48,636 nt of DNA, taken from NCBI RefSeq assembly GCF_000743715.1, contig NZ_JQEY01000021.1, positions 1 to 48,636 of the forward strand, read 5' to 3'. How positions within the stretch are numbered: position 1 is the stretch's first letter; every line of letters begins with the position of its first letter. Of the stretch, positions 46,102-48,636 are shown one piece after another. Below the pieces are notes generated by a model. The model was not told the DNA's origin and ran no database searches. It saw only the letters and a list, made by a program, of their open reading frames with translations. This stretch comes from Palleronia rufa (GTDB lineage: Bacteria > Pseudomonadota > Alphaproteobacteria > Rhodobacterales > Rhodobacteraceae). The translations under genes were made by a program, and so were the position numbers.

Positions 46102-47526
46102 TCAGGTGCCGCAGAAGGTGGCGGTGACCTCCTGGCCCGCGGCGGGCGGGTCGGCAAAGGGGGGCGTGTCTTGCCAGGGCGTCGAAAGCGCCTCGTGCAG
46201 GGCGCCGAACGGGCCGAGGTCGCCCTGGGTGGCGGCGGCGATGGCCTCTTCCACGCGGTGGTTGCGGGGGATGACGGCGGGATTGGTGCGGCGCATCAGC
46301 GCCTCCTGGGCCGCGGGCCCGGCCCCGTCGCGGGTGCGCCGCGCGGACCACAGCGCCGACCACTGGTCGAACGCGGGGCGGTCGGTGACGTGATCGGCGG
46401 CGGTGCCGTCGGCAAGGCCGCGGAACGTTCGCGTGAAATCGTCCCGGTTCGCGGCCATGATGTCGAGAAGGCGCCGGGCCAGGCCGGCGTCGTCGTCCTC
46501 GGATGTCGCAAGGCCCAGCTTGGCGCGGAACACCGCCAGCCACGCGGCCTGGAAACGGTCGCCGAACCCGTTGACGAGGGCGGTGAACCGCCCTACCGCC
46601 GCGTCCCGGTCGGGCATCAGCGGCAGCAGCGACGTGGCGAACTGCGCCAGGTTCCAGACCGCCACGCGCGGCTGGCTGGCATAGGCGTAGCGCCCGTAGC
46701 TGTCGATGGAAGAGAACACCGTGTCGGGGTGATAGCCGTCCAGGAAGGCGCAGGGACCGTAGTCGATGGTCTCACCGGCGACGGACATGTTGTCGGTGTT
46801 CATCACGCCATGGACGAAGCCGACCCCCATCCAGGCCGCGATCAGCCGGGCCTGGCGGCCGATGACCGCGTCCAGCAGGTCCTCGGGCCCGGCGGCGTCG
46901 GGATAATGGCGGGCGATCACATGGTCGGTCAGGGCGCTGAGCCCGTCCGTGTCCTGGCGGGCGTAGAGGTACTGGAAGGTGCCGACGCGGATGTGGCTGG
47001 CGGCCAGCCGGGTCAGGACCGCGCCGGGACGGGGCGCTTCGCGCAGGACCGTCTCGCCGGTGGCGACGGCGGCCAGGGCGCGGGTGGTGGGGATGCCGAG
47101 GGCGTGCATCGCCTCGCTCACCAGATACTCGCGCAGCACCGGCCCGAGCCAGGCGCGCCCGTCGCCCGCGCGCGAGAACGGCGTGGGTCCGGCCCCCTTC
47201 AGCTGCAGGTCCACCCGGCCTGTCGCGGTCGCCAGTTCGCCCAGCAGGACCGCGCGCCCGTCGCCCAGCTGCGGGACCCAGCCGCCGAACTGATGCCCGG
47301 CATAGGCCTGGGAGATGGGCGTGGCGCCGGCGGGAACCTCGTTGCCGGCCAGGGCCGCGACGCCGTCGGGCGCGGCCAGGGCGTCGGGATCCAGACCCAG
47401 CGCCGCCGCCAGCGGACGGTTCAGCGCCAGAAGGCGCGGCGCGCGTACGGGCGTGGGACGCTGGGCCGCGAACAGGCGGTCCGGCAGGCGTGTGTAGCTG
47501 TTGTCGAACGGCAGGGCGAGGGTCAT
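46102..47526 (-). CDS. selO: Protein adenylyltransferase SelO (YdiU)
   Basis: This is a 474-residue pseudokinase-fold enzyme that transfers AMP from ATP to Ser, Thr or Tyr of proteins, linked to oxidative stress. Lys110 (LQLKGAG), [13 protein letters not shown] (239-251, catalytic loop) and [10 protein letters not shown] (254-263, DFG-like, Asp255) are present. The C-terminus ends in C-G-T; the Cys third from the end takes the place of the selenocysteine of eukaryotic SelO and matches the redox Cys of the E. coli protein. The start at 47526 has AAGGAG five bases upstream. Confidence 0.94.
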   Translation of the reverse strand: MTLALPFDNSYTRLPDRLFAAQRPTPVRAPRLLALNRPLAAALGLDPDALAAPDGVAALAGNEVPAGATPISQAYAGHQFGGWVPQLGDGRAVLLGELATATGRVDLQLKGAGPTPFSRAGDGRAWLGPVLREYLVSEAMHALGIPTTRALAAVATGETVLREAPRPGAVLTRLAASHIRVGTFQYLYARQDTDGLSALTDHVIARHYPDAAGPEDLLDAVIGRQARLIAAWMGVGFVHGVMNTDNMSVAGETIDYGPCAFLDGYHPDTVFSSIDSYGRYAYASQPRVAVWNLAQFATSLLPLMPDRDAAVGRFTALVNGFGDRFQAAWLAVFRAKLGLATSEDDDAGLARRLLDIMAANRDDFTRTFRGLADGTAADHVTDRPAFDQWSALWSARRTRDGAGPAAQEALMRRTNPAVIPRNHRVEEAIAAATQGDLGPFGALHEALSTPWQDTPPFADPPAAGQEVTATFCGT

Positions 47527-47759
47527 GGGCGCTCCTTCTGCCCTACAGGTAGGCGCGGCCGCGCGGATTTGCACCTTTGCGGGGACCGTCGGGGGAGGGG
47601 TTTCGGACGACGGGGCGATGCAGGAGGCCCCATGCAGGCCCGGGACCGGCCGGACATGCGGCGCGCCGGGACGGCCCGGTATGCGGCAGCGCCGGTCGCG
47701 GTACCGCGTCGGGGGCGGAGCGACTGTCCGCTGGTTGTCCCGAACGCCCCGGGGTCCGT

Positions 47760-48185
47760 TCAGTGCGCGCTCGGCTCAGTTGTCAGCCGCCTGCGCCGGA
47801 TCTGTCCCCGGATCAGCGCGATGACCGGTTTTTCCACCAGAACATGTGCGACGGCCCCGGCCAGAACGGCACTCGCCGACAGCACAATGGCAAGCAGATA
47901 GGGCGGCAAGCTGTCGAACGCGACCATCTGCAACAGCCGCGCGGCGACGCCCATGGCCGTGATATGCACCAGATAGATCGCGTAGGACGCGTCCCCGAGA
48001 AAAGCGAGCCATCGCGGAACGCTCAGACGTCCCCGCGCTTCCCATGAGACCAGCGCCATGACCACGGCAGCGGCGCCGATACCGAACAGGACGGTCCGAA
48101 GGGGCTTGTAGAACGCATGCCCGCCGATCGCTTCGGCAAAGATGGAGTAGGCGAGCGGGTCCGCGCAGACCATCATCAGTTCCAT
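47760..48185 (-). pseudogene. Acyltransferase-3 (OafA-like) gene, 5'-truncated next to an IS
   Basis: The 141 residues match only the C-terminal membrane part of acyltransferase-3 proteins, which O-acetylate surface sugars. FLGDASYAIYLVH is the family hallmark, followed by two more hydrophobic spans and a basic tail (GQIRRRRL). Family members are usually about 350 residues. A TAG stands directly before the ATG at 48185, and an IS481-type element begins about 30 bases further. The missing first half is either beyond the element or lost. Confidence 0.75.
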
Positions 48186-48213
48186 CTATTTTGAAAACCC
48201 GGAGAAAAGGCTA

Positions 48214-48636
48214 TGTGTTCAGTCCCGGACGATCACATAGACTCTCGCCGGTCTGCGCTCTTCATGGCAAGGTCGTTTCTGCGTGAGGTTCGGGATGGGG
48301 GACGATCATGCTGATCTCTCTTCACAAGCAGGCGACGACGACACCCAGGATCAGAGCTGCGATGCAGGCGAGCGATGAGCCGGCGTGGATGGTTGCGGAG
48401 CGCTACAGCATCTCCGAACAGACGGTCTGGAAGTGGCGCAAGCGGGATGGCGTTCACGACCACAGCCACACCGCGCACAGGCTGCAGACGACGCTGACCC
48501 CTGCCCAGGAGGCGGTTGCCGTAGCGTTGCGGAAGGCTCTGCTGTTGCCGCTCGACGACCTGCTGTCCGTCGTTCGCGAGTTCCTGAACCCGAACGTCTC
48601 GCGCTCCGGGCTGGATCGCTGTTTGCGGCGACATGG
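48214..48636 (+). mobile_element. Left end of an IS481-type insertion sequence (partial)
   Basis: A transposase gene begins at 48308 and runs off the window. The element edge is probably near 48214-48216, where TGTGTTC or TGTTC begins a leader of about 95 bases. The other end is outside the window, so the inverted repeat and target duplication cannot be checked. It is the likely cause of the acyltransferase truncation. Confidence 0.6.
48308..48636 (+). CDS. IS481-family transposase, N-terminal part (3' end outside window)
   Basis: The 109 visible codons form the DNA-binding part. A helix-turn-helix (EPAWMVAERYSISEQTVWKW, near 23-42) and RKRDGVHDHSHTAHRLQTTLTPAQEA are followed by LLLPLDDLLSVVREFLNPNVSRSGLDRCLRRH. 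These blocks are typical of IS481-like transposases. The DDE catalytic domain is expected beyond the edge. No stop or frameshift is seen so far. GGGGGAC before the ATG could serve as a ribosome site. Confidence 0.85.
   Translation, partial: MLISLHKQATTTPRIRAAMQASDEPAWMVAERYSISEQTVWKWRKRDGVHDHSHTAHRLQTTLTPAQEAVAVALRKALLLPLDDLLSVVREFLNPNVSRSGLDRCLRRH

Noticed and set aside
45883-47901. 672-codon open frame on the plus strand
   Set aside because: It is antisense to selO and the G-rich gap, mostly Gly/Arg/Ala.

Overview
The window looks like a chromosomal segment of a GC-rich alphaproteobacterium of the Rhodobacterales (Roseobacter/Rhodobacter group). The signs are a stand-alone F1 ATPase operon (atpHAGDC without F0 genes), a sciP-ctrA pair, MipZ, an FdVI-type ferredoxin, LpxI in the lipid A pathway, TrmFO, a usg gene and the uppS-to-lpxB envelope cluster. 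All assignments come from reading the translated sequence; no database search was run.

Left part (1-8.4 kb): the 3' end of an IS630 transposase, then a ferredoxin and a secreted FG-GAP protein that overlap by one base. These converge on lldD and an amylosucrase gene on the minus strand. A 537-bp gene-free stretch follows, with a 2 x 124-bp tandem repeat and a large palindrome. Next come clpA and gloB (minus), and a methyltransferase gene divergent from gloB.

Middle (9.4-27 kb): atpHAGDC, converging on mipZ. A 606-bp IS3-family deletion relic with intact ends lies behind mipZ. The long envelope cluster uppS-cdsA-dxr-rseP-bamA-skp-fabZ-lpxA-lpxI-lpxB follows. It covers the lipid carrier, phospholipid and isoprenoid precursors, site-2 protease, outer-membrane protein assembly and lipid A. 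Several of its junctions are 4-base start/stop overlaps.

Right-middle (27-40 kb): mnmA (minus), then sciP and ctrA with a near-consensus CtrA site between them, then ligA-recG. After recG come an untracked 38-codon membrane peptide and a strong intrinsic terminator. A NifU-like scaffold gene and hisI are divergent. gluQ-trmFO and gyrA lie on the minus strand.

Right part (40-48.6 kb): usg converges on ftsB, whose 3' two-thirds has been tandemly duplicated in frame (201 bp, two silent differences). A minus-strand glycolysis cluster, pgk-SnoaL-SDR-fba(class I), carries five copies of a 10-bp repeat just upstream of the fba ribosome binding site. Two cyclophilin genes (one cytoplasmic, one secreted) diverge from pgk. 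A very G-rich gap, selO, a 5'-truncated acyltransferase-3 gene and an IS481-type transposase running off the edge complete the window.

Most of the window is conserved housekeeping sequence. The less ordinary material is the ftsB duplication, the small membrane peptide, the two tandem repeats and the IS relics. I found no CRISPR array, tRNA, rRNA, prophage or recognisable defence island.
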